Positions 23,090-35,891 are shown, numbered from the stretch's first letter. The stretch: DNA of 64,000 nt from Asterella californica (GCA_036924285.1 JAYKYS010000002.1:33278501-33342500), one strand, 5' to 3'. Program-made: numbers and translations. The notes: a model not told the origin generated them from the letters alone.

Positions 23090-24573
23090 TTGACAAAAGT
23101 AGATAAACGAGCTTTCGAGCAAATGATTGTTAGTCATGGTAAGGCGTTTTCTTTCTCAGCTGAGGAGATTGGTTGTGTGGATCCTAGTGTGATAGCTCTG
23201 ATTGTTATCTTCATTGTTCTTCACATACCTTGGGACTTGAAGCAGATTTCAATCTCTCGTGTCTTACTACCGAAGGTCATTGAGTTGTTGAAGGAGAGGA
23301 TACTAATGGGTATTCTTGAACCATCTATGGCTCTGTACTCTAGTCGATGGTTTACAGTACCTAAGAAGACGAGAGCTCTACGTTTCATCCAAGACTTGCA
23401 GCCTGCCAACAACATCATGATTCGAAACGTCGGGACAGGACTTGTGGTTGATGAAGTAGCTGAGGCGTTTGCTGGAAGATCAATCTATTCTATTGGAGAT
23501 ATGTTTTCAGGTTATGATCAGTTTCAGTTTGCTTTGGAGAGTAAAGACTTGACTACCATCGTACACCTTGGGGTTGATGCGGATGTGTCCTCTTTCTCAA
23601 GGTGCAACAAACTCAATAGTCCATATGCAAAATGCGAGCATAACGTGTTACGAGAGTTATTCTTGAGGTCACTATCTCCTTTCTGGATGATATTCTCATG
23701 AAAGGCTGTCCGTGGTGGACAAGGACGAAGTTGTGACTTCTGATGGTTGCAGAAAGTTCGTTGCAGATCACATTCGAGATGTGAGAAAGATTCTGTCGCG
23801 TTTGAAAGAAATACATCTCACTCTGTCAGGTACCAAATCTCATTTTGGAATGTCAGAGATTGTGTTGGTGGATCATTTGTGTGATACTTTTAGAAGACGT
23901 CAAAACCTAGAGAAGGTAGATGCTATAGCAAGGATAGCAGATTGTATCAACATCACTGAGGTTCGACGATTCTTAGGAGCTCGTGTGTTCTTTCGTGTGA
24001 GTATTCTTCATCATGCACACATTGTCGAGCCTCTGTATGCACTTTTGAGAAAAGAAAAGAAGTTTACTTGGCGGCAAGAACATCACGAGACGATGGAACA
24101 ACTGAAAGAGATTTTGAAGTCTCCACCTGTGTTAAAGAGACTTAACTACGAGAGCGGGAGACCTATGATATTGATTGTTGACACGAGTCCAAAGACGATC
24201 GGATGGACGGAAGATGCAGATGGTGTACGGTTTGTTTCTAGGTTTGGAGCTCGAATCTTAATAGATAGACAACGTAACTATCCTCAAGTGAAGCGTGAGT
24301 TGTAAAGAGCAGTTACTGCTATGAAGGTAGATCGAAAGTTCTTGATTGGAGCTCGAAACAGATTGTTTATCTTTGCTAGGTATGATAGCAAACTGCAATA
24401 CACGAGACATGGCAATGTTGCGATGGATTGCTTATATCCGAAGTCTAAACCCTAAGCTAAAGCATATAGCAGGGAAGGATAACCTAGTTGCAAATATGTT
24501 ATCTAGGGCTCGTTTTACAGATGAGGAAGAGATGTTTGCAAGAGTCGAGAATGAAGAGAAGAGAGATGTTTGA
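23090..24573 (+). pseudogene. G1 reverse transcriptase and RNase H remnant
   Basis: RT blocks: LHIPWDLKQISISRVLLPK, GILEPSMALYSSRWFTVPKK, LRFIQDLQPANN, IYSIGDMFSGYDQFQ, then FLDDILMKG (catalytic DD) in another frame near 23685. The second frame (23712-24305) continues with thumb and connection (EVRRFLGARVFFRVSI) and RNase H start (LIVDTSPKTIGWT). The third (24346-24573) ends with LRWIAYIRSLNPKLKHIAGKDNLVANMLSRARF. At least two frameshifts and one stop make it inactive. Confidence 0.8.
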
Positions 24574-24769
24574 TGCCAAGTTGGTTAGCAGACTTCAGAC
24601 TTGGAACCACTGCCGTTCAACGAGGATTTCTACACCAAAAAATTCTGCGATATTGGATTCTATCTGAGTTCATTATGCAGACGAGAAAGATGGAGTGATA
24701 TAGAGTTCAAGAAGATCAGACGAAAAGCGTACGGTTATCTTTTGCGTGAAGAGAAGAGACGAAATGCTT

Positions 24770-24960
24770 GCTAGACTAGTGAATGATCAACCGACAAAGC
24801 TGATTCTGCTTAAGGAGTTTCATGACACCTCGTGTGCTGGACATCATGGAGTCCTTGATCCTGTGACGATGATGCCGGGACTATAGGGGATGCGCTACTT
24901 GATGTTGGCTCGAGAAGATCTCTCCAACTATGTGGAGAGACGAGCACTACGAACGAAGAC
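24770..24960 (+). pseudogene. G1 integrase zinc-finger remnant
   Basis: Reads KEFHDTSCAGHHG followed by LREDLSNYVE-like sequence, resembling the N-terminal HHCC finger of Ty3/gypsy integrase. The catalytic core is not recognisable downstream. Confidence 0.5.
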
Positions 24961-25079
24961 TACAAAGAACATATGTATGTTCGTGCTTGAAGATAAGATT
25001 AGTTGAGTGAAAATTGACTATTTGGGAGTGATTTGCTGTGATCAACATAAGGAGGTCTTGTTGAGTAGAGATCGCTTGT

Positions 25080-25368
25080 AAAATTGATGTCTGTGGAGGA
25101 CTATTGAGTGTCTTTAGAAGAGAAATAAAGCATCTTGAGTTCGGATTTCTTCTATCTGTTGTGTCTAGAGGTGGATCTGTCTCTTGATGGCTGAGACTTG
25201 ATTTGTTAAGTAGTAAGTGATCTATAGTCAGAATATAGTCTCTGTGAGTGACTTCAGCCGTTGTGGACTACCAGCTTGGCTCTTGTCTTGATATTCAATC
25301 TCTACTTCTACCTCGCAATCTATCACAGCCAGAAGGCTCGTCCTTCCTGAGAAGGACTCTCCTCGACA
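25080..25368 (+). repeat. 3' end of a G1-type LTR
   Basis: Matches 48206-48355 (GTTGAGTAGAGATCG...) and the end of the solo LTR at 61000-61054 (CACAGCCAGAAGG...CTCGACA). It ends at 25368 and probably is the 3' LTR of the decayed G1 element. Confidence 0.55.
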
Positions 25369-25458
25369 ATGCTTGAATGAAGACCCGCTTCTACAATCAG
25401 TATAGAGAGCTTGATCTCCACTAGCTTCTTCACATTTAGAATCAAGACTCAATTCTTC

Positions 25459-25990
25459 TTATATGACAAGACCTTGCAACTCGTCGAACTCAATCGGTTT
25501 TTTTCTCACCTCAACCGCCTCGACAAAGCTATTACAAGAGGGTGGAAGATTACCCAAAGTTATCAACGTTAAATCTTCTTGATCTAGTTCTCCACCAAGA
25601 TTCAATAATTCATCCAATAACGTCTTTATTTTAGTGAAATGACTCTCCAATGGAGTACCCTTGATCATCTTTAACGAGTTTAGTTTTTGCTTGAGTATGC
25701 ATCTCCTTCCTCTCGCAGAAAATGCATATTTTCTAGCAAAAATATTCCATGTATCTTTTGAACTCTTAGTCGCCTTCATGTCAAGAACCTGATTGTCCTT
25801 AATCGTCATTTTGATGATACAAAATGCTTGACGGTCTTTCTTGGATCATGTCTTAGCTTCATCAAGAGAATCAAGCTTTTCTTCTCGTCTTATGACTATT
25901 TTTCACGTATCATAGTTCTCTAAAATCATTTGTATCTTAAAGTACCAGATGGGATAGTTGTGGTTGTTTAACTGATGATTCTCATAAAAA
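25459..25990 (-). pseudogene. Ty1/copia gag (UBN2) fragment
   Basis: The minus strand reads LNNHNYPIWYFKIQMILENYDTW, then KDTWNIFARKYAF..GRRCILKQKLNSLKM and HFTKIKTLLDELLNLGGEL, diagnostic of copia Gag. The frame changes near 25810. No LTR, pol or zinc knuckle of this copy is seen. Confidence 0.8.
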
Positions 25991-27170
25991 AGTATTCTCG
26001 TGAATATTGAGATGAGTCATCATCCGTAGGTTGATGCCTCATGTTGTTGTAACGAGAGTCTTTTTTTTAGAAATATAACAGCTTCCTCCATCTTTCTCCA
26101 GTCTGTGCTCACTCCTCCTTCTCTTTGTCTGCTAGCATCAAGAAAAATGTGTTCTCTAGATTTTCATCAATGGCTCTAGGAAAAGTTTTGTCTTCCTTAA
26201 GTCGAGTGTTGTCCTCTCAATCGAGACAATTGACAAAACCGTTTCTCAAATTCACATAACAACTCATTCGGCGTAATCTCATTCCTCGGACGCATCCACT
26301 CCAAGAACGTTCTCTTAGTTATTCTATTCGCATCATCATAAAAAAACCCATTCTTGAATTCTGCTCATATTCCTCCCAAGAATCCGTATGTGCATCCTTC
26401 AGCTTTATCACTTGACTACGGATCTCAGATATCACAACCAACTCAAAATTGAAAATCATCGGTGCTAAGTTTGTCGACAACCAGGTCACAACAAACGCAG
26501 ATGCAAAGCATCGCAGACAGAGGAGGTGAGAGTAACACAAAGTACACCGAATGCAGAGGTTCCAAACCTGCATGAAGTTCATCCGTCTGAAACTCTTAAC
26601 AACATACCCGTACCCATCATTCCTACAGAACCTGGCAGTCATAGATCATTTTGTCATGATATATTTGGTTCTGGAGAGCTGGTATATTCAAATTCTGATG
26701 AAAACTGATGGTGATCTATCAGAAGATATATAGGAGGCAAAAGCCTATGAGCATGGTAACTTTCTGAAATGGCTGTGGCAGTTGTACAGTATAATGAAGT
26801 TCTGTGTTTTAGTGGCATGCGAAATCAGTACCTGCTTTTCACGCAGTATTATGTTGTTACCAATCTACCTCGATTGGCAAGTCTGTGCAGACCTCTACTT
26901 TTAAACTTCAGTTTTCAAAAATTATTGTTCAGTGTAGACCGTTTTGACAATTTTTGATTTATACAAATGTCGTTAACTCTGGAGCTTCCATGTATGTACT
27001 CATAGTCACATCGACTCTGTTGAGAATGTGTTTTTTCCTTAGTTCATTGTTATGTCCGAGTTGTAAGTGAATTCAGTACAGATATCATGACGAGGCTTCG
27101 AAACTTTGGTGAGAAATGACGAGAACTTTCCGAGAATGTGGTAACTTAACCTTATTTCTGAAGTTAGCTA
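25991..27170. other. Unassigned DNA
   Basis: Short ORFs on both strands, no domain recognised. Probably old retrotransposon debris beside the copia gag fragment. Confidence 0.3.
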
Positions 27171-27179
27171 TCCGGTAAG

Positions 27180-27490
27180 GTTCACTCACTTTTGAACTTG
27201 TTCCGGAGTGAAGCTATCTACATAGGATCACCCGTGCCTTTAACCTGCTTCGGAGTTAAGCTATCTACACAGGTTCACTCGTTCTTTAACCTGCTTCTTG
27301 AATAAGTTATCTGCAGAGGATCACTCATTCTTAAACCTGCGTTTGAATTTAGTTCATAAACCTACTTCTTGATTAAGGTATCTACCGAGGATCACTCGTT
27401 CTTAAACCTTCTATCAAATTTAGTTCTTACACCTGCTTCTTGATTAAGCAATGTGCACAGATTCACTTGTTCCTAAACCTGCTACCAATT
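27180..27490. repeat. Minisatellite, ~47-bp unit, about six copies
   Basis: Diverged tandem units of the form AACCTGCTTC..GA.TAAG.TATCT.CACAGG.TCACTCGTTCTT. Unit starts lie near 27196, 27244, 27291 and 27337 and continue to ~27480. Confidence 0.6.
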
Positions 27491-27804
27491 CCAGTTTATA
27501 ATACTCGCAGTCGCACCCTAGACTTCGGAGTGTGTCATATGACAGAGTTGCCCTCATTCCAGAAGACACCGATATGTTGCTTGAGGTCCAGAAACTCCTA
27601 TAGCAATGCATGTTCGAGTTAATCTTTCCTACAGACAAAGCACGAGGTTCGTATGTGTTGATGCTTATTATTCTTTATTACTCGTACTTGCTTAATATTC
27701 GTTTATTCTCTAGTCCAGAGTCCGGTCAGATCGATTGCGAGGACTGTGGATGCTATGCAATTGAATATCCTCTTAACCTCATGATTCTATTGCCGATATC
27801 GAAG

Positions 27805-28289
27805 TGTGGTGCCCACAATTTACAGGATTTTTGAAATTTTGAAATTTTTGAAGTTAATCACATGTCCGTGTAATTGAAATAACCTTGTTACTTAAGATTA
27901 CATCTTGCTTAGAAGAAAGATAGTCTTAAGAACTTTTTGTAAGAGAAGTCGACTTCTTCCGAAGATAGAAGAAGGACGTCTTCCGAGAAGACGTCTTCCT
28001 GACCAGGTCTTCGGAAGACGGAAGACGCGTGTCTTCCAGAAGACAGCGATAGCGATCGCGACTGCATGGACGTCAACCACGCATCACCTAGTAGAAGGGT
28101 AGGTGTACCTACTAGGTAGCCCCATGGTAGTAAATAGGTCGAAACCTCTAATCGCATAGGAAGATACGAGAGAAGCGCATTAGCATAGAATCAGCGACTG
28201 CTTCTCGCATCGAATGTCACTGCGCGCAGAAGATTGACTTTGGAGATGCCAAACTGAGTGAGGAAAAGTGAGCATAATGAAAGCATGGA
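27805..28289 (+). mobile_element. R2 LTR-like repeat, 5' portion (copy b)
   Basis: Begins TGTGGTGCCCACAA and is collinear with 58731-59230 (TGTGGTGTCCACAA...). It continues beyond the methyltransferase element at 47171. It contains dense GAAGAC/GTCTTC words at 27950-28050. Confidence 0.6.
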
Positions 28290-28783
28290 TGTCGTGCGCA
28301 TACACATCGCTACACAACATACATCGCTGTCAGAGATACACCACACATACACATAACACATGGACTATGTCATACACATACACAAGTGTACCACAATAAT
28401 CTGAATAGAGAAATTACCATCTCCAACACCACAACAAGGATTACTCACAAACGGTCAAGCCAAACCCACTCTAAGCACGAAGAGAATCCGGGTTACACTC
28501 AACTAGACTATCCACCATAGCCTGGAGCTTGAAGACTCAACTCAAAGAACTAAGGCCTCCAAGTCCTACCTGCAAAGTTTACTCCTAGTGGACTCTCCCA
28601 TCAACTCGCCCTAACGGCACTAACGGCCTTACCGAGATGCGGCACTTCGCACTCGGTCAACTTAGCCGAGGTGCCCAAACTGACGTGACAGTTGTCGTGC
28701 GCATACACATCGCTGTCAGAGATACACCACACATACACATAACACATGGACGATGTCATACACATACACAAGTGTACCACAAT
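28290..28783 (-). repeat. 3' LTR region of the methyltransferase element
   Basis: Three modules: A (28290-28396), B (28397-28690) and A' (28693-28783). B is 294 bp and matches the right end (46877-47170) with about ten differences. A and A' are near-identical CACATACACA-rich copies flanking B on this side only. A guanine tract (complement of CGCCCCCC, ~28784) next to A' could be the polypurine tract. The exact LTR limits are unclear. Confidence 0.6.
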
Positions 28784-28954
28784 CGCCCCCCTAACTGACG
28801 GTTAGGTCCCTCTAACTCCAGATAGCTCCATATCTCAACTACGTGATACACACCTTCATGGGTGCAAGGATCAAGAGGCCGGGTGCTACATCGCCCCATC
28901 GTTAGTCGCCTGTCTGCAATCCATACCACGCAAAGATCTAATCGACTATCTCCG

Positions 28955-29864
28955 CTATATACATCGAGGACAAACCCACCGTCCAGTAGGAACGACACTG
29001 AGAGGTGGAGTCAAACATGACATGTGCCAACCTCTCGAACAACCATCACACACCAACATACGGATCGCTCCACCAGCAGACCCACACAACATACACCTCA
29101 AGCCCGCGCGTACAACTGCTAAGCTTGGGTCAACGGTACCATCAATGTTGGGAAGATGACATGGCGCGCAATTACGCACATGGTCCTTCCACACAACACC
29201 ATCACGGCCCTCTAACATGAGTACTCCAGAAGGTAACACCTCACGCACTCGTAAAATAGTGCGCCCTGCGGTCACATCCAACGTCGTCGGTGCAGTCTGC
29301 TGTAGATAGATATAATCGCCAGGATGAAACCTGCGAATCGACGGCCGATAACCTCCTCCTCGGATAGTCGCATATCACAACGTGTCTCTATGCTGAGCAA
29401 TCGCTAGGTTCTCAAAAGCCATAGGCATAACTCTCCGAAATGTCTCTGCTCGTTGAGAACATGCTCTCACCCACATATCCGGGTCATCAAGGTCCAGCAC
29501 CTCAGCAGAATCACGACGAATGGCCGAAGGTAGATCTGGATCTCGGCCAAACAATAGAAAATACGGTGAGAAGGAAGCCAAAGACGCTTGTCGGCTGAAA
29601 ATGTAATCCATAGCCAACCATGGTAACTGCACATCCCAGTCTCCCAAGTGGCCCTTTTGCAAGCCATACTTGCGCAATCCTCTCTTCACCGTCTGAACTA
29701 CCCTCTCCGCCAAACCATCCGCCTCAAAATGATCTCGAGATGTAGTCCGATGATCAATCAGCGCCTGATCACACAAGGCCTGAAACTCACCAAGGAACTC
29801 TGTACCTTGGTCTGTCAGCACTTCAGCTGGTGCTCCAAAACGACTCAGCACTCGATCTAAGAAC
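28955..29864 (-). pseudogene. Integrase core end, SH3-like domain and PHD finger
   Basis: Continues the integrase from 38820 after removal of the nested element. The core shows LTDQGTEFLGEF (second catalytic Asp) and FEADGLAERV (catalytic Glu). A single in-frame TGA (29375-29377) precedes YATIRGGGYRPSIRRF and FHPGDYIYLQ, an SH3/GPY-like integrase C-terminus. The last ~45 residues (28958-29095) form a C4-H-C3 PHD finger: C-X2-C-X11-C-X2-C-X4-H-X2-C-X14-C-X2-C, with LVCDGCSRGWHMSCL and GRWVCPRC. PHD fingers bind histone tails, often H3. Here one is placed where chromoviruses carry a chromodomain, so it probably steers integration or tethers the complex to chromatin (inference). The protein ends right after the finger. 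Confidence 0.88.
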
Positions 29865-30778
29865 TATAAACCCTCCGCGGTCCTATCGATCAACTACCCC
29901 CCGATCTCTCAACCTCCACGATCGTCATCCACGAATCTGCAACATGTCGGGCCTGTCTCTCACTCAGGGGTCACCTCTGATGGCTTTGATGGAAGCACAC
30001 CATGAACTTGAAGGGAAAATGCTGAGTTCACTCATTCATACACCCACAAACTTATCAACTAAAAATCTCTTTAAACACATCAACTAAAATCTTCCATTCT
30101 AATGACATCTCTCAAGTTCTCACATGCTAAAAATATCCCACACTCTCTATATTACTCAAGTTGTCATTACGACAATGTGAAAAACAAGGATGAGGAGCTC
30201 TTCTCTACTCCTCTATTTATACATTCTAGGTTTTTACTTTGGTACCCCCGGTAACTCAGCCGTAATTACTTTTATCAGGTTTTACTAAGATATTACTTAA
30301 GGTAAAAGTATTGATCACATGGGCTTTTTACCTTTTCACATGGGCTTATTCCTTCAAAGTCAACAACTTCTAGAAGGATTCTGGAATATTCTCAAGGAAT
30401 CTCGAATTTCCACCCCCCGTCTACACTAGGACCCACTAAAAAGGAAACATGTGGAATCTCTTCTTGTTTTTAATGCCCACAAAGTCCACAACTTTAATCC
30501 AACCACTAATATCAAGTCAAAAAGGAGATAAGGGATACTTTCCACCTCCTTTCTACCTTTTAGACAAGATGACAAGATAGTAGTGCTCACTCTTTAGCAA
30601 ATATCTGAATTCTGTCAAAAGTACAGCTAAGTTTAACCATAACTAACTTTTAGATAGTCATGACTAACTTGATACATCCTTAAAGTACTTTGGCAGCCAA
30701 TAAACATTCTCAACACTTAGTTATAACTAAACACCTTACTAATAGACAAACTTCCTATGTGTAACATAGGTCGTTACA
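29865..30778 (-). repeat. 3' LTR of the nested gypsy (914 bp)
   Basis: Matches 37903-38815 with roughly 12-15 differences seen by eye. One is in the first bases (TATAAACC versus TGTAAACC). Confidence 0.95.
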
Positions 30779-30790
30779 TTTTACCCCCGG
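30779..30790 (-). promoter_or_regulatory. Polypurine tract
   Basis: The minus strand reads CCGGGGGTAAAA directly before the 3' LTR. It would prime plus-strand DNA synthesis. Confidence 0.75.
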
Positions 30791-30791
30791 A

Positions 30792-33700
30792 CTAAATTTT
30801 TGCTCCGTCCTCGGAGTGAAGAGAGAGCTTTCGTCGATGAAACAACTTCAACTTGTCATGATTTACTCGATCAAATCTCCTTCCTCCCAGCTCCTGAAGG
30901 TCATATGTGAAGTTGCTCCACACCTTATCTACAACAAAAGGACCAAAATATCTCGGAAGAAACTTCTTCCTAGCCCTCTTGAATCTGATAGCATCATACA
31001 ACATAACCCAATCTCCGACTTGAAAAGGTTTTACCTCCCTCTTGCCCAACCGTTTGTCGTAACTCTTCTTTTGATACGCCTGAGCTCGTTCCATCCGGAT
31101 CATTGCTACCGCTCGGGTCTCTTCCAACTCCATGAGTTGCTCCCTTCTTGATCTGACCACGTCTTCTCCTCTCGACCTCTTCAACTTTCGTTGAATAGTT
31201 TGAAAAGTATCCAATTCGAATTGGATTGGCAACTTGGACTCCACTCCATAAACCAGTAGAAATGGGGAGTATCCAGTAGAAGTCTTTGTTGTCATTCGGT
31301 ACTCCCATAAGATGACATGTAGCCTCTTATCCCAAGTATGTTTCGCAGTTTCAACACCAGCATCTTTGGCGAGCATCATACAAAGTGTAAGATTGGTCTT
31401 CTCCGCAAGACCATTAGCATTTGGTTTGTATGAGGTCGTTACTCGTGGCTTGATAGAAAAGTGTTGTAGCATAGCAGTAGTCATGCTCCCTACAAACTCT
31501 CCTCCTCTATCTGAGACCAACTCTAACGGACATCCAAATCTCGTGATGATCCTCTCTCATAGGAATCTACCGACTTCTGTTTCATTGGTCTCTCTCAAAG
31601 GTCTAGCCTCTACCCACTTGGTACAATAGTCAGTGGCGACTACAATGTATCTATTGCCTCGAGGTGTCTTATTAAGAGGACCTACAAAGTCAATACCCCA
31701 TTTCTCAAACGGCCTTAATACTGGAATTGATCTTAACGGAGGTTTTCTAGTAGACTTTAGAGCAAATGCTTGACATACGTCACAAGTTTTGCGATAGTCT
31801 AAACACTCTTTGAAAATCCCTCTCCAGTGATAACCCGCATCCAAAATCTTGAAGGCTGTTATCTTACCAGCAAAGTGACCTCCGCAAACAGTTCCGTCGT
31901 GAAACTCGTGCATTAGCTTGAATGCCTCCTTCTGACCGACTGCTCTCCTTAGTAACCCATCTGCTCCTTGATGAAACAGAATTCCCTCCACCATGGTGTA
32001 AGGTTTGCATCTCTTGATCAACGCTTTACGTTCTCGGGTATGCATACCTTCTGGAAAAGAGCCATCTACAAGGAAACTCCAGATTTCCTTGTACTCGTCC
32101 GGTATCTCCTCGATGCTTGTGATGGTCATCAGATGCTCGTCTGGAAATGAATCATCAAACGGTTCTTCTCCCTCATCATCATAAGCCCTTGACAAAAGAT
32201 CAGCATTCGCATGCTTCTTCCCTGGTCTATCTTCGATCACATAATCGTATTCTGTTAGAAGGATCTTCCAAAGAGCAATACGACCTTCGGCATTAGGCTT
32301 ATTAAAGATATACTTTAAAGCCTTGTGATCTGTGACTATGGAAAATTTCCCTCCTAGCAAGTAGTGTCGAAATTTCTTCAATCCAAAGATCACCGCTAAT
32401 CCTTCTCGTTCAGTCACGGAGTAATTCTTTTCCGCTGGAACCATCTGCCTACTAGCATAAGCTATAGGAGGATCATGCCCATCTCCATCTAGCTGACTTA
32501 ATGTACATCCGATTGCTACATTGGAGGCATCCGTATACAGAATAAATGCTTTACTCCACTCACATTTAGCAAGTATAGGAGCTGTCACTAATGCCTTTTT
32601 TAGCTCCTCAAATGCTTCCTTTGCCTTCTGATCATGCACTATCAAGTCAAAATCAACTCCCTTCTTCATGTACATAGTCAAAGCTATTGCTTTGTTTGAG
32701 AAGGAAAAGACAAACCTACGATAATATCCAACCATGCTAAGAAACTGCCTCAACTTTGTCAAGTTGATCGGAAATGGAAGATCCACAATCTTCTTCACCT
32801 TCTCAGGATCTACCGCAATCCCATTCTTGGAAATGATGTGCCCTAACAGCAGACCTTCTTCGCAGCCAAAGATGCACTTCTTTGGATTTAGAGAAGCGTT
32901 GGCTTGCTCCAACCGCTGCAAAACTTTGATCACATGATCAAAGTGGTCCTCCTTTCGTCCGTACACACAGAAATCGTCAATGAAGTCCCGAACAAACTTC
33001 CCTATGAATGGTTCAAACACCTTGTTCATGAACCTTTGAAACGTGGTCGGAGCATTACACAATCCGAATGGCATCACCCGAAATGCAAATGTTCCCCAAG
33101 GAGTAGTGAAAGTAGTCAACTGTTGGTACTCCTGTGCTATCTTGATCTGGTTATACCCACTATAACCATCACCAAAGCTATACCACTCATGACCAGCAAC
33201 TTCCTCCAAAATCTCATCTATAAATGGTAGAGGATAATAATCCTTCTTGGTAACTGCATTCAACTTCTTATAATCTATGCACACTCGCAGCTTACCATTC
33301 TTCTTCTTGACAATCACAATGGGTGAAACCCATTCTGAGTTCTCCACCTCATAGATGAAACTCGCCTCCTTCAACTTGTCTATCTCCTCCTTGACCATCA
33401 TTGCCGTTGTGGGATTGACCCTTCTCTGCTTCTGTCGAACTGGTCTTGCGTGCTCCTCCAATTCGATTCGATGAGTCTCGAGAGTCACCTCCTTCAAATC
33501 TTTGTAGCTGAAAGCAAACACATGGATATATTTTCGAAATATATCTAGGAATCTACTTTTCTCTTCTTGAGTGACATTGATACCAAACTTCAGGGTAGAG
33601 AGTCTTCTCACAATCTCTGCCTCACTCAACTCTTCTTTGTCAGGATCTTTCTCCACTGCTGGTCGAGGCAACAAGTCAATAGCACTAAGCTGATGTAATG

Positions 33701-35678
33701 ATTCATCTCGACCAAATCCTTCGTCCTCAGACGAGGATTCTTGATCGTAAGAATCTCCTGTATCTACTTCTGAGATACTCTGATCATCCTCCGTATCAGA
33801 TTCCCAGTAGTCACTAGTGGGTCTATCAGAGTCAGAAGTCACAACTCCAACACCCGAGAGAGGAACTATCACTCTATGATCTCTAGGCCCAATCCGTAAA
33901 TATCCCTTGTGCCACCTATCAGTGGTGCGCACAGCTCTCAACCAAGGCCTACCTAGGAGCAAATCATAACTAGAGTCTTTTAACACTTGAAAGGACATCA
34001 ACGTTTGAACTCCCATCACAGACACGACCACCTTCTCTAACACACCAAGAGGTCTTACCCGTTGCTTGTTAGCCATCCCCACGACAATGCTAGCCGGGCG
34101 AGTTGGTTCCATCCTCAACTTCTTCATCAACCTCTCTGATATGGCGTTGACAGCCGATCCTCCATCCACCAATACGTCAGAGACGTAGTGACCATTCAAC
34201 CGGACTTCAATCTTTGAAGCCCTAGTGCATACCTCTGAAGCATGCACATCCACCACACCAACTCCCACAGACTTTGATGTCTTGCTCTTGGGTTTCTTCT
34301 TCTTGCTTCTCTTAGAACTCAGTCCTCCTCTGAGTTCCCTTCGTAAGCTGGGATTAAGTGCGATCAGTTGTCCAACAATGATGTTGGCTTTCTGAGCACC
34401 CACATCTTCAACCACATCATATCCCGCTTGGGAAGATGAAATGGTGAAATCTGCCATCCCTAGCTTCCTTCTTGGCTCCCTTGGTGTACTCGAAACATTA
34501 CTCGAACGAGTACTTCTACTTGCTGACTCCTCCATGAAAACCGGTTCATCAGAAAATCGAGTTCTTTTCCTTTCTTGAGCTAAAAGCACCACCGGTGCAT
34601 GAGAAGAGTTTGAACTCTCTCCTTTCTCGTAAATGGGATCTCGTACGACATCGATAGTAGCCACTCCCTTGTCTCGTCCTTGTGATGGATTTCCTCCACC
34701 CACATTCATTCTGACAGCTTCGGCACCTCTTGCTCCGTTGTTAGGACAATTTCGCTGGAAATGAGAACCTCCACACGTCCAACAAGTGATTCCTCCAAAG
34801 TTACCTTGGTTGCCTCCAAAGTTATCTTCATTTCCTCGGTTGGGATTGTTGTCGTAACCTCTTTGACCTCCTCCTCCACCTTTGTTTCTCCATTCTCGTA
34901 ACTGTACCACGTTTATCTTGAGATCCGCAAGAGTATCGGTGATGCTCTTCAACTCGGCATAAAAATCAGAGGTGGCAGTAGACATCGTTGTTGGGACAAA
35001 CGGTCTTGGCACCACCGTTGGAGTAGGAGCTGACGTTGAAGCAATCACCAATTGTGATGGTGGAGGTGCGATCGTTGTGACTACACCAGGAGTCGGAGTC
35101 GACACCAAAGCAGCATGATGAGGTTGGATGATATCTCCTTCATCCAAACTCTCTTCCATATTTGTCGTAATCTTGATGGCCTCCGCTTTGGTTGTTGGCT
35201 TCTCGTACCTCACTTGGGTTCGAATTGAAGGTCTCAACCCTCCCACCAAGTTCTTGGTCAGCACTGCTCCAATCCCCGCCATCGTTAGCTCCATATTGTC
35301 TCCACTCTTCCGTAGGACCGTCCGAAACCGTTGCTCCAACTTATCCACCCTTTCGGCATACTGCCGAACTTTCTCGTCGTCCCGTTGCCTCAAATGAGTA
35401 AGCTCCACCATGAGCTTCTCATAACTCTCTTCTGGAAGAAACTCTTCGATGAGAGCGTTACTCAACGTCTCCCATGTGTCCTCAACTACACCAGGTGTCT
35501 TGCTCTTCACTCGGTCTTCATACCACGTAAGAGCAAAATCTTCTAAAAACTCTGGCAGTAACAACACCCATTCTTCCTTCCTCCTCACGTTGTTTCCGAT
35601 GCAACCTCTTTTGAAGTCTCGAACAAACGGTTCTACATCTTCATTGTCCTTTCCATGAAACACGGGTAACTTTCCCAT
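30792..35678 (-). CDS. Gag-Pol polyprotein of the nested gypsy (one internal TGA)
   Basis: From ATG 35678 the frame runs 1373 codons to a TGA at 31557-31559, then stays open in the same phase to the stop at 30792-30794 (1628 codons in all). Gag: residues 1-290, with TWYEDRVKSK and zinc knuckle CWTCGGSHFQRNC near 299-311. Protease: VLVDGGSAVNAIS (Asp505) and LLLGRPWL. RT: GDGYSGYNQIKI, FRVMPFGLCNAPTTFQRFM, FIDDFCVYG (catalytic DD 901-902). RNase H: FILYTDASNVAIGCTLSQ, VTDHKALKYIF, HANADLLSRAY. Integrase: HEFHDGTVCGGHF with CDVC finger, WGIDFVGPL, LVSDRGGEF, NANGLAEKTN. The C-terminus FQVGDWVMLY...FLPRYFGPFVV is a GPY/F module; no chromodomain follows. The TGA sits where TGG would fit, so a single readthrough or reversion would restore the frame. 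Confidence 0.93.
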
Positions 35679-35891
35679 CTTGTAACTACTCTTTCTACCC
35701 TTCTAATCGTCGTGCAATAACTACTCGCTAAAAGAGTACGAACATCACCAATTCCATTCGTGAATAATCTACCATAGGTAAAATAAAAGGAAATGGTTGT
35801 AACAACACCTCTTGTGCCATCTCTTCTCCCAAGGTAATCATGAGTCTGAGTCGCATCACCGTCTTCTCCACCATTCGAATGACGATCTCCA

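Larger units (their letters stand above)
19300..25368 (+). mobile_element. Ty3/gypsy family G1 element, decayed
   Basis: Plus-strand order: gag end with zinc knuckle (~19560), aspartic protease (20402-20986), an inserted LTR (21294-22732), RT (23090-23720), RT thumb and RNase H (23712-24573), an integrase zinc-finger remnant near 24790, and the end of a G1-type LTR (to 25368, ...CTCGACA). Frameshifts and stops occur throughout. Related fragments lie at 12500-13577 and 50596-51776. Confidence 0.75.
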
